From an uncultured Clostridium sp. (GTDB lineage Bacteria; Bacillota; Clostridia; TANB77; CAG-508), in assembly GCA_947570695.1 (NCBI GenBank), contig CANOVB010000006.1, forward strand, positions 1 to 64,000: 64,000 nt of DNA, read 5' to 3'. Below, in pieces: positions 1 to 9,800 of this stretch. Below the pieces are notes generated by a model. That model saw only the letters and a program-made list of their open reading frames with translations. It did not search any database and was not told where the DNA came from. The position numbers were made by a program, and so were the translations under genes. The stretch's first letter is position 1. Each line of letters begins with the position of its first letter.

Positions 1-2
1 TT

Positions 3-377
3 TATGACTTATATAAAAGTTACAATATAAAACCATATAAAACAGGATATGATCAAAGATTTTCAAAAACCTTTACTGATCGTATGGATGAATATAATTT
101 TGAAACAGAAATGATTTTACAAGGTAAAGTATTAAGTAATGCTATGAAATTTGTTGAAGCGGATTTACAAGACAAGTTAATAAATTACAATAACAATGAA
201 ATAGATAGATGGTGTCTAGGAAATTCTGCTATGGAGATGGACAATCTAGGAAATGTTATGTGCGTTAAAATAAAAGGTCAAGCTAGCAAAAGAATTGATG
301 GTGCAATAACATTTATCATCCTATATGAATTATATAGGCGTTATCGCAGTGAGTTTCACAGATTGATAGATAAATAA
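3..377 (+). CDS. phage terminase large subunit, C-terminal part (cut by window edge)
   Basis: This is the last ~124 residues of a TerL-type terminase, the ATPase/nuclease that packages DNA into the prohead. The frame is open from the window's left edge. The visible part is the end of the nuclease domain: an AMKFVEAD stretch, then DRWCLGNSAME, then the C-terminal KRIDGAITF segment, a typical tail of TerL in HK97-like Firmicutes phages. It is followed 13 bp later by the portal gene, the standard terminase-portal-protease-capsid order. The 5' part lies outside the window. The family call rests on the motif pattern and context; the ATPase motifs cannot be seen. Confidence 0.85.
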   Translation, partial: YDLYKSYNIKPYKTGYDQRFSKTFTDRMDEYNFETEMILQGKVLSNAMKFVEADLQDKLINYNNNEIDRWCLGNSAMEMDNLGNVMCVKIKGQASKRIDGAITFIILYELYRRYRSEFHRLIDK

Positions 378-390
378 GGAGTAGGTAAAT

Positions 391-1626
391 ATGGGACTAA
401 TTGATTTTATTAATAAATTTAAGAAAATGAAGATGGATATTAAATATGCAAAAATATTAAATGGGTATAGTCCCATTTTTTCACAGTTTGGTCAGGATAT
501 ATATGCTAGTGATGTTGTGCAACAAGCTATATCGTGTTTGGTAACAGAATTAACAAAAGTAAATCCATTTCATATTAAGAAAAATGGTAGTGATCTAGTT
601 CCAATTGAAGATAGTGAAATACAAAGGTTATTAGAACAGCCAAATGAGCGTATGACACAGACAGATTTTTTTGAAAAAGTATATTGGCAATTATTCTTAA
701 ATTATAATGCTTTTATTATACCTACATACTATAAGGATGCAAAAGGAAACAAAAAATATACTGGTCTTTATCCAATACAACCAACTAATGTTACTTTCTT
801 ACAAGATTCATCAGGTAGTTTGTTTATTAGATTTTCATTTATGAATGGATATGAAACAGAATTAAGATATTCAGATGTAATACATATTAGATATCGTTAT
901 TCAATTAACGAATTGATGGGTGGCAATGAATTCGGACAACCTGACAATAAGGCATTACTTAAAACATTAGAATTAAATAATACTTTATTGGAAGGAGTGG
1001 CAAAGGCATTAAAAAGTTCTTTTTCTATCAATGGTGTTATTAAATATAATACCTTAATGGATGATGGAAAAATGGAAAAAAATATCAAAGAAATTGAAAC
1101 AAGACTTGCTAATAATGAGAGTGGTTTTCTGCCATTAGATATTAAAGGAGAATATATACCATTGCAAAATAAAATCCAATTAGTAGATGCTACAACACTA
1201 AAATTTATTGATGAGAAAATCTTAAGAAATTTTGGTGTTCCTCTTCCAATTCTAACAGGTGATTATACAAAAGCACAGTATGAAGCATTTTATCAGAAGA
1301 GTTTAGAACCAATAATAAAAAGGACTGGAGAGTCTTTTTCAATGACATTATTTACAGATAGAGAAAAAGGATTTGGAAATAAAATTTTATTATATCCACA
1401 TGAATTAATCTTTATGGATACAAGTCAAAAAATAGAGTTGTTTGATGTGCTAGTTGATAGTGCAAGTTGTTATAAAAATGAACTTCGTACAGCATTTGGA
1501 ATGAAACCACTTAAAGAACTAGCTGGGCAAATTGCTATGTCTAGTAATAAATCTAATGCAGAAAACAATAAAGTCAAACAAAATGAAAACCAAAATAATA
1601 ATGGAGGTAAAGAAGATGAAGAATGA
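391..1626 (+). CDS. phage portal protein (HK97 family)
   Basis: A 411-residue portal protein, the dodecameric ring at the capsid vertex through which DNA enters and leaves. The N-terminal segment includes DVVQQAISCLVTELTKV, and the middle holds a YSDVIHIRYRY-type strand typical of the HK97 portal family. The C-terminus is polar, rich in Asn and Lys, and probably disordered. AAGGAGTAGGTAA precedes the ATG. The 3' end overlaps the start of the protease gene by 11 bp, suggesting translational coupling. Length fits the family. Confidence 0.93.
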   Translation: MGLIDFINKFKKMKMDIKYAKILNGYSPIFSQFGQDIYASDVVQQAISCLVTELTKVNPFHIKKNGSDLVPIEDSEIQRLLEQPNERMTQTDFFEKVYWQLFLNYNAFIIPTYYKDAKGNKKYTGLYPIQPTNVTFLQDSSGSLFIRFSFMNGYETELRYSDVIHIRYRYSINELMGGNEFGQPDNKALLKTLELNNTLLEGVAKALKSSFSINGVIKYNTLMDDGKMEKNIKEIETRLANNESGFLPLDIKGEYIPLQNKIQLVDATTLKFIDEKILRNFGVPLPILTGDYTKAQYEAFYQKSLEPIIKRTGESFSMTLFTDREKGFGNKILLYPHELIFMDTSQKIELFDVLVDSASCYKNELRTAFGMKPLKELAGQIAMSSNKSNAENNKVKQNENQNNNGGKEDEE

Positions 1627-2254
1627 GTTAATTAGAAGAAATTACGATTTTGAAATTAGAGCAGAAAAAGATGAAAAAAGAGGAAACATAATTGTAGGTA
1701 GACCAATTGTCTATGATAGTAAAACTGACATTGCTGGAATGTTTGCAGAAGTAATTGAAAAAGGAGCCTTGAAAAAGACCAATCTAGAAGATGTTAGATT
1801 TTTAGTAAATCATGATCAATCTAAAGTGCCATTAGCAAGGTCAAGAAGGAATTCAAAGAATTCTACAATGCAATTATCAGTAGATGATGAAGGAATGGAA
1901 ATTCAAGTAGAATTAGATACAGAAAATAATACAGAAGCTAGAAACCTATATAGTGCTATTGAACGTGGAGATATAACAGGTATGTCTTTCATGTTTGGAA
2001 TAGATGATGAAGAATGGGAAAATCTTGATAGTGATTATCCTACAAGACACATTAAATCGATTTCGACAGTTGTTGAAGTAAGTGCGGTTACATTTCCTGC
2101 TTATGAGGATACTTCAATATCTGCTAGAGATAAAAGTGCGGTGGAGACTGCACGCATAGCGGTGGAGACTGCTAGGAGTGGAGAGGTGGACACTTCTTCA
2201 AATAAACTAGAGCTAGAAAAGCTTAAAATAAAATATTTATTAGGAGGATTTTAG
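1616..2254 (+). CDS. HK97-type prohead protease
   Basis: A 212-residue prohead maturation serine protease that trims the capsid scaffold domain during head assembly. The GRPIVYDSKTDIAG strand, the NHD histidine (FLVNHDQSK) and the serine in ITGMSFMF match the catalytic His/Ser of the HK97 U35 family. I chose the ATG at 1616 because GGAGG lies 8 bp upstream; a longer open frame reaches back into portal but has no site. The C-terminus has a short Ser/Ala/Thr-rich repeat (SAVETARIAVETARSG). It lies between portal and capsid genes, as expected. Confidence 0.93.
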   Translation: MKNELIRRNYDFEIRAEKDEKRGNIIVGRPIVYDSKTDIAGMFAEVIEKGALKKTNLEDVRFLVNHDQSKVPLARSRRNSKNSTMQLSVDDEGMEIQVELDTENNTEARNLYSAIERGDITGMSFMFGIDDEEWENLDSDYPTRHIKSISTVVEVSAVTFPAYEDTSISARDKSAVETARIAVETARSGEVDTSSNKLELEKLKIKYLLGGF

Positions 2255-2256
2255 AT

Positions 2257-3648
2257 ATGAAAAAATTTTTACAAAAATTAATTGAAAGAAAAAGACAAGA
2301 ATTAAAAGCAAAGGAAGAAAAAATGAAAAACTCACAAGACATTGATGAGGTTAGAAGTTTAGGAGAATCATTAATAGCATTACGTGATGAAATTACTGAT
2401 GCAGAGAAACAACTTGCTGAATTAGAAAAAGAAGAAAATGACAATCAAAATGATGATAATAATGATGACAACAATGATGATACAGATGAAGGAAGAAGTG
2501 CAAATGCAAATGAAGGAAGAAGTGCAAATGGTTTCAATCCAAATGCAGTATTAAATGTTGTTGGAACTGCTCAAATGAACCAAAGAGGACAAGCTTCAAA
2601 TGATGAAGATGTACTTTCTTCAATGGAATATAGAACAGCATTTAAACATTATGCTCAAACAGGAGAAAGAAGTGCAAGATTAAATGAGATCTTAACTCAA
2701 TATAGAAGTGAAAATAGAGCTGCAGGAGAAGTAACAAGTGATGCATTAGGAGTATTAATTCCACATACTGTTTTGCAAGAGTTAATTCAAAAAATTGAAA
2801 AATCCTATGGACAATTTTCTTCAAGAGTTCGTATGTTAAATGTTCAAGGTGGTATTGAGATCCCTATAAGTGAATTTGAAGCAACATTTACATGGGGCGG
2901 AACTGATGGAAATGATAAAGAGCATGGAGTTAGTGAAGAACAAGATGCTGGAGGAGCAAAAGGAAGTGTTATATTCTCATACCATATTGGAGAGGTAAGA
3001 ATATCACAATCATTATTACAAAGCATTTTATCTGTTGAAGTATTTGAAAAAGAATTAGTTAAGGCTTTATTAAAAGCTTATTTAAAAGCAAGAGATGAAG
3101 CAGTATTAAGAGGAACAGGAAATGGACAACCAACAGGAATTTTAACAGATGTTGCAGCAGGATTAAAAAGAATTCCAGAAGCTAATATTATAGAATTTAC
3201 AGAAGAAGAAATTGCAGATTGGACACAATGGGAGAAGAAGTTATTTGCTAATATTCCTATTGGTATGGAAGGTGCAAATCCAGAATTTGCTATGGCAAAA
3301 CAAACATATGTAGGAAATTTATGTACAATGAAAGATGCTAATGGTCAGCCAATTAATAAAGCTGGTTTTGATGTTAGCGATAAAGAATACAAATTTAATG
3401 AATATCCTGTACTTAGAACAGAACAAGATTTATTCAAATCATTTGACTTATGTGCAAATGGAGAATTCTTTGGAATATTCTGGGTACCTGAAAAAGCATA
3501 TGGTATTAACTCAAATATGACTTTTGGATATAAGAGATATTTTGATGAAGATAAAAACAAATGGATCACAAAAGGTTTAGTAATTTTAGATGGTAAGCCA
3601 TTAAATACTAACTATATCTATTTGTTAAAGAAATCTGTTAAAGCCTAA
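2257..3648 (+). CDS. major capsid protein (HK97 fold)
   Basis: A 463-residue capsid precursor. Residues ~1-110 are a charged coiled coil followed by an Asp/Asn linker, which corresponds to the delta/scaffold domain removed by the upstream protease. From about residue 150 the sequence follows the HK97 capsid plan: a TSDALGVLIPHTVLQELI start, the GGIEIPISEFEATFTW strand region, and RDEAVLRGTGNGQPTGIL, a characteristic capsid signature. AGGAGG lies ~10 bp before the ATG. A hairpin follows the stop and may limit read-through into later genes. Confidence 0.95.
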   Translation: MKKFLQKLIERKRQELKAKEEKMKNSQDIDEVRSLGESLIALRDEITDAEKQLAELEKEENDNQNDDNNDDNNDDTDEGRSANANEGRSANGFNPNAVLNVVGTAQMNQRGQASNDEDVLSSMEYRTAFKHYAQTGERSARLNEILTQYRSENRAAGEVTSDALGVLIPHTVLQELIQKIEKSYGQFSSRVRMLNVQGGIEIPISEFEATFTWGGTDGNDKEHGVSEEQDAGGAKGSVIFSYHIGEVRISQSLLQSILSVEVFEKELVKALLKAYLKARDEAVLRGTGNGQPTGILTDVAAGLKRIPEANIIEFTEEEIADWTQWEKKLFANIPIGMEGANPEFAMAKQTYVGNLCTMKDANGQPINKAGFDVSDKEYKFNEYPVLRTEQDLFKSFDLCANGEFFGIFWVPEKAYGINSNMTFGYKRYFDEDKNKWITKGLVILDGKPLNTNYIYLLKKSVKA

Positions 3649-3651
3649 GAA

Positions 3652-3671
3652 GAGGGGATGAAAATCCCCTT
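3652..3671 (+). terminator. hairpin after capsid gene
   Basis: GGGGAT-GAAA-ATCCCC is a perfect 6-bp stem with a GNRA loop, followed by TTAATTAATTATTTTT. It sits between the capsid gene and the next cistron. It is probably a weak terminator or mRNA 3'-end stabiliser that raises capsid mRNA relative to downstream genes. Confidence 0.6.
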
Positions 3672-3702
3672 AATTAATTATTTTTAAAGGAGGTTATATA
3701 AA

Positions 3703-4140
3703 ATGGCAAAAAAACAAGAGCAAGTAGATAAAATAGTAGAAAAAGAACCAGTTGTAATTAATGAAAAAGATATTATATCAGAAGAACTAAAAGAGAATGA
3801 TGTAATAGATGTTGATGCACCTGAAGTTATAATAGAAGAAAAAGCCAAAGCAGAGGAAGAAGCAAAGGCAAAAGCTGAAGCTGAAGAAAAAGCCAAGGCA
3901 GAGGAAGAAGCAAAGGCAAAAGCTGAAGCTGAAGAAAAAGCCAAGGCAGAGGAAGAAGCAAAAGCAAAAGCTGAAGCTGAAAAGAAAAAAGCTGATGCAG
4001 TAAAATTAAGAGTTTTGATTGGATTTACTGATAAATACACTAAACAAGACTATGCAGTTAATGATGAAATCTATGTTAATAAAGATAGAGCTAAAGAGTT
4101 ACTGGCTAATGAAAAAAGATTAGTTGAAAAGTTAGATTAA
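3703..4140 (+). CDS. phage head protein with Ala/Glu/Lys tandem repeats
   Basis: A 145-residue protein of unknown exact role. The N-terminal ~40 residues are acidic. Then come three near-identical 16-residue repeats made only of Glu, Lys and Ala, predicted to be one long charged helix. The C-terminal ~45 residues ([22 protein letters not shown]) form a small beta domain seen in phage proteins lying just after the capsid gene. Its position suggests a head decoration or joining accessory protein. AAAGGAGG precedes the ATG. The function is inferred from position only. Confidence 0.65.
   Translation: MAKKQEQVDKIVEKEPVVINEKDIISEELKENDVIDVDAPEVIIEEKAKAEEEAKAKAEAEEKAKAEEEAKAKAEAEEKAKAEEEAKAKAEAEKKKADAVKLRVLIGFTDKYTKQDYAVNDEIYVNKDRAKELLANEKRLVEKLD
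3835..3978 (+). repeat. three 48-bp tandem repeats inside the head-protein gene
   Basis: Three consecutive 48-bp units begin GAAGAAAAAGCCAA and end AAAGCTGAAGCT, differing at only a few positions. Because 48 is a multiple of 3, copy number can change without breaking the frame; each unit adds 16 residues to the Lys/Glu/Ala helix. Confidence 0.92.
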
Positions 4141-4153
4141 AGGAGTAAGTAAT

Positions 4154-4459
4154 ATGTTAGAAGAAGTAAAAAAACGACTTGGAATTACTGGAGAATATCA
4201 AGATGACACGATTCAAGGTTATATTGATGATGTAAAGCAGTTTCTTTTAGATGGTGGAGTAAAGAAAGAGGTTGTTGATGCTTCTTCGACAGTTGGTGTA
4301 ATTGCAAGAGGTGTATCAGATTTATGGAATTATGGAAGTGGAGGGACATCGTTCTCTCCATATTTCTTACAAAGAGCAATTCAATTAAGTGGCAAAGATA
4401 GTTCTGATATTGAAAAAGAAAGCACCAAAGAGAATAGTGAAGGTGATAAAAATGAGTGA
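4154..4459 (+). CDS. head-tail connector (gp6-like)
   Basis: A 101-residue small helical protein, probably the adaptor ring below the portal (HK97 gp6 / DNA-packaging family). It starts MLEEVKKRLGITGEYQDDTI, a common opening in this family, and has the central VARGVSDLWNYG-like helix. AAAGGAGTAAGTAAT precedes the ATG. It overlaps the next gene by 8 bp in a different frame. The position between capsid and head-tail joining genes supports the call. Confidence 0.75.
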   Translation: MLEEVKKRLGITGEYQDDTIQGYIDDVKQFLLDGGVKKEVVDASSTVGVIARGVSDLWNYGSGGTSFSPYFLQRAIQLSGKDSSDIEKESTKENSEGDKNE

Positions 4460-4841
4460 TTATAGACTAGAAATAAAAAATCCTATTCCACTTGTATTGT
4501 TGATCCCAAAATCAATATCTAAAATAAATGGTGTTAATAAAAAAGAATATCCAACAGTTGAAGAAGCTTTGTCTGTAAAAGATAAAAATAACAAATCTAG
4601 TAATTTGTTTTTTGGAAGTTTCAAAACTTATGGTGGAACAGAAAAAATAGCAAATGGTATATATTCCATAGAAGATACTGCAAATATAGAAACATGGTAC
4701 AGACCAGACATTAATAGTAATTGTAGAATAGCAAGAGCTAATGATGGAGCTATATTTGACATTATTAATGAACCTGAAGATATTAATCAAAGGCATCAAT
4801 TTTTGAAATTCAAAATAAAACGTGTAAAAGGTGGTGCTTGA
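4452..4841 (+). CDS. phage head-tail adaptor / head closure protein
   Basis: A 129-residue protein in the place of the SPP1 gp16-like head-closure protein. The sequence is beta-rich in the middle (FGSFKTYGGTEKIANGIYS) with a C-terminal FLKFKIKRVKGG strand. I used the ATG at 4452, inside the end of the previous gene and preceded by AAGGTGATAAA; the frame stays open upstream but that extension lies within the connector gene. The call comes mainly from gene order. Confidence 0.6.
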   Translation: MSDYRLEIKNPIPLVLLIPKSISKINGVNKKEYPTVEEALSVKDKNNKSSNLFFGSFKTYGGTEKIANGIYSIEDTANIETWYRPDINSNCRIARANDGAIFDIINEPEDINQRHQFLKFKIKRVKGGA

Positions 4842-4842
4842 T

Positions 4843-5301
4843 ATGAGTAACAAAACACGAATAGAATTTGATGGTTTTGAAGAGGCAATAGCAAGACTTA
4901 ATAAATTGAATGGTAATGTAAAAAACATATCAGAAAAAGCCTTAAAGAAAACTCATGAAATTATTACGCAAAAAGCACAAGATGCTATAACACCACATAA
5001 TGATACACATCAAACAGAAAAAACTTTGCGAAAAGAAGCGGAAATTGAATGGAATGGAACTCTTGCAAGTGTAAAGACAGGTTTTAGTATTAGCGAAGGT
5101 GGTCTAGCTTCAATATTTTTAATGTATGGTACACAAAGCCATGCAGTAAGTAATCAATATGGAAAAAATCTAGGTGTAGCTGAAGAAACAAAAAAAGATG
5201 CAAAAATGTACAATGCTTTTTTTGGTAATAGTACACGCAAAGAAGTAGCAGAAGCACAAAGAGAAATATTTAATAGTGAAATAAGGAGGTTGAAAGGATA
5301 A
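4843..5301 (+). CDS. HK97 gp10-like phage morphogenesis protein
   Basis: A 152-residue protein of the HK97-gp10 type, linked to head-tail joining or tail completion. It shows the usual opening FDGFEEAIARLNKL, a helix with ALKKTHEIITQKAQDAI, and a central SIFLMYGTQSH segment resembling the conserved gp10 core. I prefer the ATG at 4843 (AAAGGTGG 8 bp upstream) over an in-frame GTG four codons earlier, which lies in the ribosome site. The stop abuts the next start directly. Confidence 0.75.
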   Translation: MSNKTRIEFDGFEEAIARLNKLNGNVKNISEKALKKTHEIITQKAQDAITPHNDTHQTEKTLRKEAEIEWNGTLASVKTGFSISEGGLASIFLMYGTQSHAVSNQYGKNLGVAEETKKDAKMYNAFFGNSTRKEVAEAQREIFNSEIRRLKG

Positions 5302-5646
5302 ATGAAAGATGAGATAGTTAGTATATTGGAAGGTTTGGATTATCCAGTTTTCCAACAAGGTACGATGAATCAAGAAGAAGGCTATCCTGATTCATATTTT
5401 ACATTTAAGAATATGAATACAACTGGTGATAGTTTTTATGATAATGAAGAACACAAAATAGTATGGCTTTTCATTGTTGCATTTTATTCAAACAACCCTA
5501 AATTAGTAAATACAGAATTATTAAAAGCAAAAAGCAAATTAAAAGAAAAAGGGTTCATAGTTAGTGGTAAAGGCTATGACGTTGAAAGTGATGAACCTAC
5601 ACAAACAGGAAGAGGAATAGCCGTTAAAAAAATAGAAATTTTATAA
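5302..5646 (+). CDS. phage tail terminator/completion protein
   Basis: A 114-residue protein placed just before the tail tube gene, where siphophages carry the tail terminator. It starts with a short helix (MKDEIVSILEGLDYPVF), then beta strands (YFTFKNMN, HKIVWLFIVAFYS) and a C-terminal VKKIEIL strand, which fits the tail-terminator fold. GGAGGTTGAAAGGATAA precedes the ATG. The family assignment is inferred from position and size. Confidence 0.65.
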   Translation: MKDEIVSILEGLDYPVFQQGTMNQEEGYPDSYFTFKNMNTTGDSFYDNEEHKIVWLFIVAFYSNNPKLVNTELLKAKSKLKEKGFIVSGKGYDVESDEPTQTGRGIAVKKIEIL

Positions 5647-5659
5647 GGAGGGTAAAAAC

Positions 5660-6289
5660 ATGAACAAAAATCTTGATGAAATTGTTGAATATAGAGGTGT
5701 AACAGATTTAGTTATAGCTGAAGTATTGACAGATAATAATAAAGAGGGAGAAGGATATACAACAGGAGAAGTAATTGAACTAGCTGGTGTTGGAGAGATT
5801 TCAAAAACTACAAGTAATTCAAGTGAATCAAAATATTATAACAATATGGCAGCAATAGTTATTAATTCTACTGGAGCAGATGAAATTAAATGTTCTGTAT
5901 CTGTAATTCCTCAAGACAAATTAGCTTTAATTACAGGACAAGACTATGATGAAGAAACTGGAACATTAATTGAAGGAGAAAGAAAAGTAAAATATTTTGC
6001 ATTAGGTTATAAAACAAAGAAAACTAATGGTGATGAAATATATGTATGGAGACATAAAGGAACATTTAATATCCCTGATAATACTCATGCAACAGAAAAT
6101 GATGGAACAGATTCAAATGGTCAAGAAGTAACATATACAGGAATTTCTACAACACATAAATTTACTAAAACAGGTAAAGTTGCAAAAGCTATCAATGTTG
6201 ATGTTGCAAAAGATCGTGCTGATGTAAGTACATTCTTTGATACTGTTACAACAATAGATACTTTGAAGGCAAAAACAATTGAAGCCTAG
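5660..6289 (+). CDS. major tail (tube) protein
   Basis: A 209-residue major tail protein of the phi13 type, forming the stacked hexamer rings of the tail tube. It begins with a Y-R-G-V-T-D-L motif and has repeated small beta strands rich in Thr and Gly, including the VTYTGISTTHKFTKTGKVA segment near the C-terminus. AAGGAGGG lies 11 bp before the ATG. It is directly followed by the chaperone pair gene, the conserved order of tail tube, G/GT chaperones, tape measure. Confidence 0.88.
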   Translation: MNKNLDEIVEYRGVTDLVIAEVLTDNNKEGEGYTTGEVIELAGVGEISKTTSNSSESKYYNNMAAIVINSTGADEIKCSVSVIPQDKLALITGQDYDEETGTLIEGERKVKYFALGYKTKKTNGDEIYVWRHKGTFNIPDNTHATENDGTDSNGQEVTYTGISTTHKFTKTGKVAKAINVDVAKDRADVSTFFDTVTTIDTLKAKTIEA

Positions 6290-6300
6290 GAGGATAAAAG

Positions 6301-6636
6301 ATGGATTTAAAGTTAAATATTTATGAAAAAAGAAAAATAGTTAAGACTTATACAGCAGAAACATATGATTTGATGTTTGGAACAGTAGAGGATTTATTAA
6401 ATATTATTGATATTGATAATATTCAAGCAGGAGATAAAACAGAATTAATAAAAGCTGTTGCAAAAGTGCTTGCACATTCTATGGATATTGTTAAACCACT
6501 ATTAAAAGATGTATTTGAAGGATTAACAGATGAAGAGTTAAGAAATACATCTATAAAAGAAATAGTTGATGTTTTATCTAATATCGTAACATATTCAATC
6601 AATCAAATAACTAAAGGAAATAACGGAAAAAACTAG
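6301..6636 (+). CDS. tail assembly chaperone, short form (G-like)
   Basis: A 111-residue helical protein that binds the tape measure protein before tail tube polymerisation. It ends in ...GNNGKN at a TAG that sits immediately after a slippery A_AAA_AAC site. Its position between the tube and tape measure genes is diagnostic. It starts at the ATG after AGGAGG (TAGGAGGATAAAAG). The longer frameshift product is listed separately. Confidence 0.88.
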   Translation: MDLKLNIYEKRKIVKTYTAETYDLMFGTVEDLLNIIDIDNIQAGDKTELIKAVAKVLAHSMDIVKPLLKDVFEGLTDEELRNTSIKEIVDVLSNIVTYSINQITKGNNGKN

Positions 6637-6854
6637 AAGAGGGGGACATATCTGATGTTCCCCTTTATCAGATATTCTTTGAATTGGAAATGCAAATTTG
6701 CGAACGATTTCCTGCAGTTACACCATTTTCAATAAGAAAAGAAAAAATAAAGGAAGTATTTTTATTAGTTAGAAGATTAAATATTTATGATGATAAAGGT
6801 AAAACCAAAAAGAAAAAAATAAACAGGAGACCAGCTGGAGACAGCTGGTTTTAA
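6301..6854 (+). CDS. tail assembly chaperone, long form made by -1 frameshift (GT-like)
   Basis: A -1 slip on AAAAAAC (6627-6633) lets the ribosome bypass the TAG and read on to the TAA at 6852-6854. This gives a 184-residue fusion whose extra 73 residues start LEEGDISDVPLYQIF and end RRPAGDSWF. That C-terminus is typical of phage GT proteins. The extension has no start codon and ribosome site of its own. This is the classical programmed frameshift of siphophage tail chaperones (lambda G/GT being the model). Confidence 0.88.
6627..6664 (+). promoter_or_regulatory. -1 programmed frameshift signal (slippery heptamer plus stem-loop)
   Basis: The heptamer A_AAA_AAC is in the correct phase (zero-frame codons GGA AAA AAC TAG). 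Seven bases downstream, GGGGGACAT (6641-6649) can pair with ATGTTCCCCC (6655-6664), leaving one bulged T and a 5-base loop. A slippery site with a stem-loop 5-9 nt downstream is the standard -1 frameshift architecture. Confidence 0.88.
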
Positions 6855-6881
6855 TTTGCGTTAAAAAAGAGGTGAGTAAAA

Positions 6882-9800
6882 GTGGCTAATAAAGGAGAAG
6901 ATATAACAACCAAATATAAGCTGGATATATCTGAATTTAAGAAAAATATAAATGAAGCAAATAATCTAATGAAACTCTCAAAATCAGAATTTAGTAAAGC
7001 AAGTGCAGGCTTAGATGATTGGGCAAAGTCTAGCGATGGTTTGAATGCTAAATTGAAGCAATTAAAAACATCAATAGAAGCTCAAACATCAAAATTACAA
7101 GCATATCAATCTCAATTACAAACTGCTCAAAAATATGAGAAACTATCTGCTACTGAAGTTGAAAACTTAAAGCAAAAACTAGAAGAAGCAAAAAAGACTT
7201 ATGGAGAAAATTCTGATGAAGTTAGAAATTTAGAAAGCCAATTAAATAAAGCAGAATCTGCTCACTCATCTATGAAGAAACAAGTTGCAGATTTAACTGT
7301 TACTGTAAATAATCAAGAAGCAACTGTAGCAAAAGCTGAAAAAGAATATAGTAATTATAGTGCAAAATTAAAAGAGGTACAATCTGCAGAAGAAAAAGCA
7401 AAAAGTGCAACTAGTCAATTATCAAGTACAATTGAATCGCAACAAAGTGCAGTTAATAAAGCAAAAGAAGCATATAAAGAAGCGGTATTACAATATGGAA
7501 AGAACTCTACTGAGGCAAAGAATCTAGCAAAAGAAGTAAAAACTTTGTCTAGTGATCTAGATGAAAATAAAACAAAAATGGAAAGTGCTGATAAAGCAGC
7601 AGACAAATTAGATAAGAGTATAAAAGATGCAGGCAACTCTGCAAATGAAGCTTCTCAAGGTGGTTTTACTGTCATGAAAGGAGTTCTAGCAAATTTAGCA
7701 GCAGATGCTATTGAAGCTGGAATTGGTGCTTTGAAAAGACTAGGTGGAGCTATACTTGATGTGGGAAAACAAGCAATAGCAGGATATGGTGATTATGAAC
7801 AATTAGTAGGTGGTGTTGAAACATTATTTAAAGATAGTTCTGGAATCGTTGAAGGTTATGCAAACAATGCTTATAAAACCGCAGGACTTTCTGCAAATCA
7901 ATATATGGAAACAGTAACTTCATTTTCTGCTTCATTATTACAAAGCTTAAATGGAGATACAGAAAAATCTGCTCAAGTTGCTGATAAAGCTATAACCGAT
8001 ATGTCCGATAATGCAAACAAAATGGGAACATCTATGGATATGATCCAAAATGCATACCAAGGATTTGCTAAACAAAACTATACAATGCTAGATAACTTGA
8101 AGCTGGGTTATGGTGGTACAAAAACAGAAATGGAAAGGCTAATCAGCGATGCAAATAAATTAGCACAAGCTCAAGGTCAAGCTGGAGATCTAACAATAGA
8201 AAGCTATGCAGATATTGTTGAAGCTATACACCTAGTTCAAGACAACATGGGAATAACAGGAACAACAGCAAAAGAAGCAAGTACAACAATTCAAGGTAGT
8301 ATAGGTTCTATGAAATCTGCATGGACAAATCTATTAACAGGAATGGCAGACGAAAATGCAGACTTTGATACATTATTATCTAATTTTATTAATAGTATAG
8401 GTACAGTAGCAGAGAATTTGTTTCCAAGAATTATTAAAGTTATAGGTACTATAGGTGGACTTATTAAAGATAATCTTCCTCAAATAGAAGAACAAATTAA
8501 AACGTGGTTAAGTAATTTGATGAACAAAATTATCGATGGATTACCTCAACAATATCAAGAACTTGCAAAATCAATCAAAGAAGGTTTAGGAACTGCTTTT
8601 GAAATGGCTCAAAATGCATTTAAGTGGATTATAGACAACGGAGAGATAGTTATTTCATTATTAGCTGGAATTGCAAGTGGTTTTTTAGCTTTTAATGTTG
8701 GTTCTATGATAATGGGAGTTGTAAATGCTTTTAAGGCATTTAAACTTGCGAATGAAGGAGCAACAATTGCTCAATGGTTATTAAATGCAGCAATGTCAGC
8801 AAATCCTATAGGAATTGTAGCGGTTGCTATAGGTGCATTAATAACAGTGATTGGTCTATTAATTGCAAATTGGGATAAAGTTAAAGAAATTGGTTCTAAA
8901 TGCTGGGATACAATTAAAAATACGTGGACTGCAGCAGGTGAGTGGTTTAACTCAAATGTAGTAGAATCAATTAAAAATGCTTTTAGTAGTATTGGCAAAG
9001 ATGTTTCAAATAAATTTACTGAGGCAAAAGAAAGTATAACTGACTCATGGAACAATGTTTCAAATTGGTTTGTATCAAATGTAGTAGAACCTTTGAAAAA
9101 TAAATTTAATTCATTAATCGCATTTTTTGGAGATGATTTTGAAGGAAATGTGCGAGATGTATTTTATGAACTAGGTGATAGTATAGGCGGAATATTTGGA
9201 GATATAGTTTCAAATATTGGTGATATAATAATTGGAATAGTTACTATTTTTCAAAATAATTTCGATATAATAAAAACTATTGTTCAAACTGCAATCAATG
9301 TTATAAAAGCTATATTTAGTGGAGATTTCGAAAGTATTAGAGATATTGTATCAAATGCGTTTGAAGTAATATCAAGTAAAATAGCAAACACTTTTAATAA
9401 TATAAAAGGTATTTTTACAATAGTAGTAGATACAATGATAGCAGTATTTACTCCTGTTGCTGACTGGATTTCAAGTAATGTAGTAGAACCAATTAAAAAT
9501 TTCTTTCAACCTTTGGTCGATTGGTTCTCAATAATATGGAATAATATAAAAGCAGTTATAGAAATAACAATAAACACAATAAGTACGACAATATCCACAG
9601 TTTTTAATGAAATTCAAACGACTACACAAAATGTGTGGAATATTATAAAAATCACGATCACTAATATAATAAACGGTATTAGATATACTATAACAAATGT
9701 TATAAATAGCATTAAGTTTACAGTTAGTAGTGTTTGGAACAGTGTGAAGTCATCAACACACGAGGCGTGGAATAACGTAAAATCTACAATTACAAATGCA

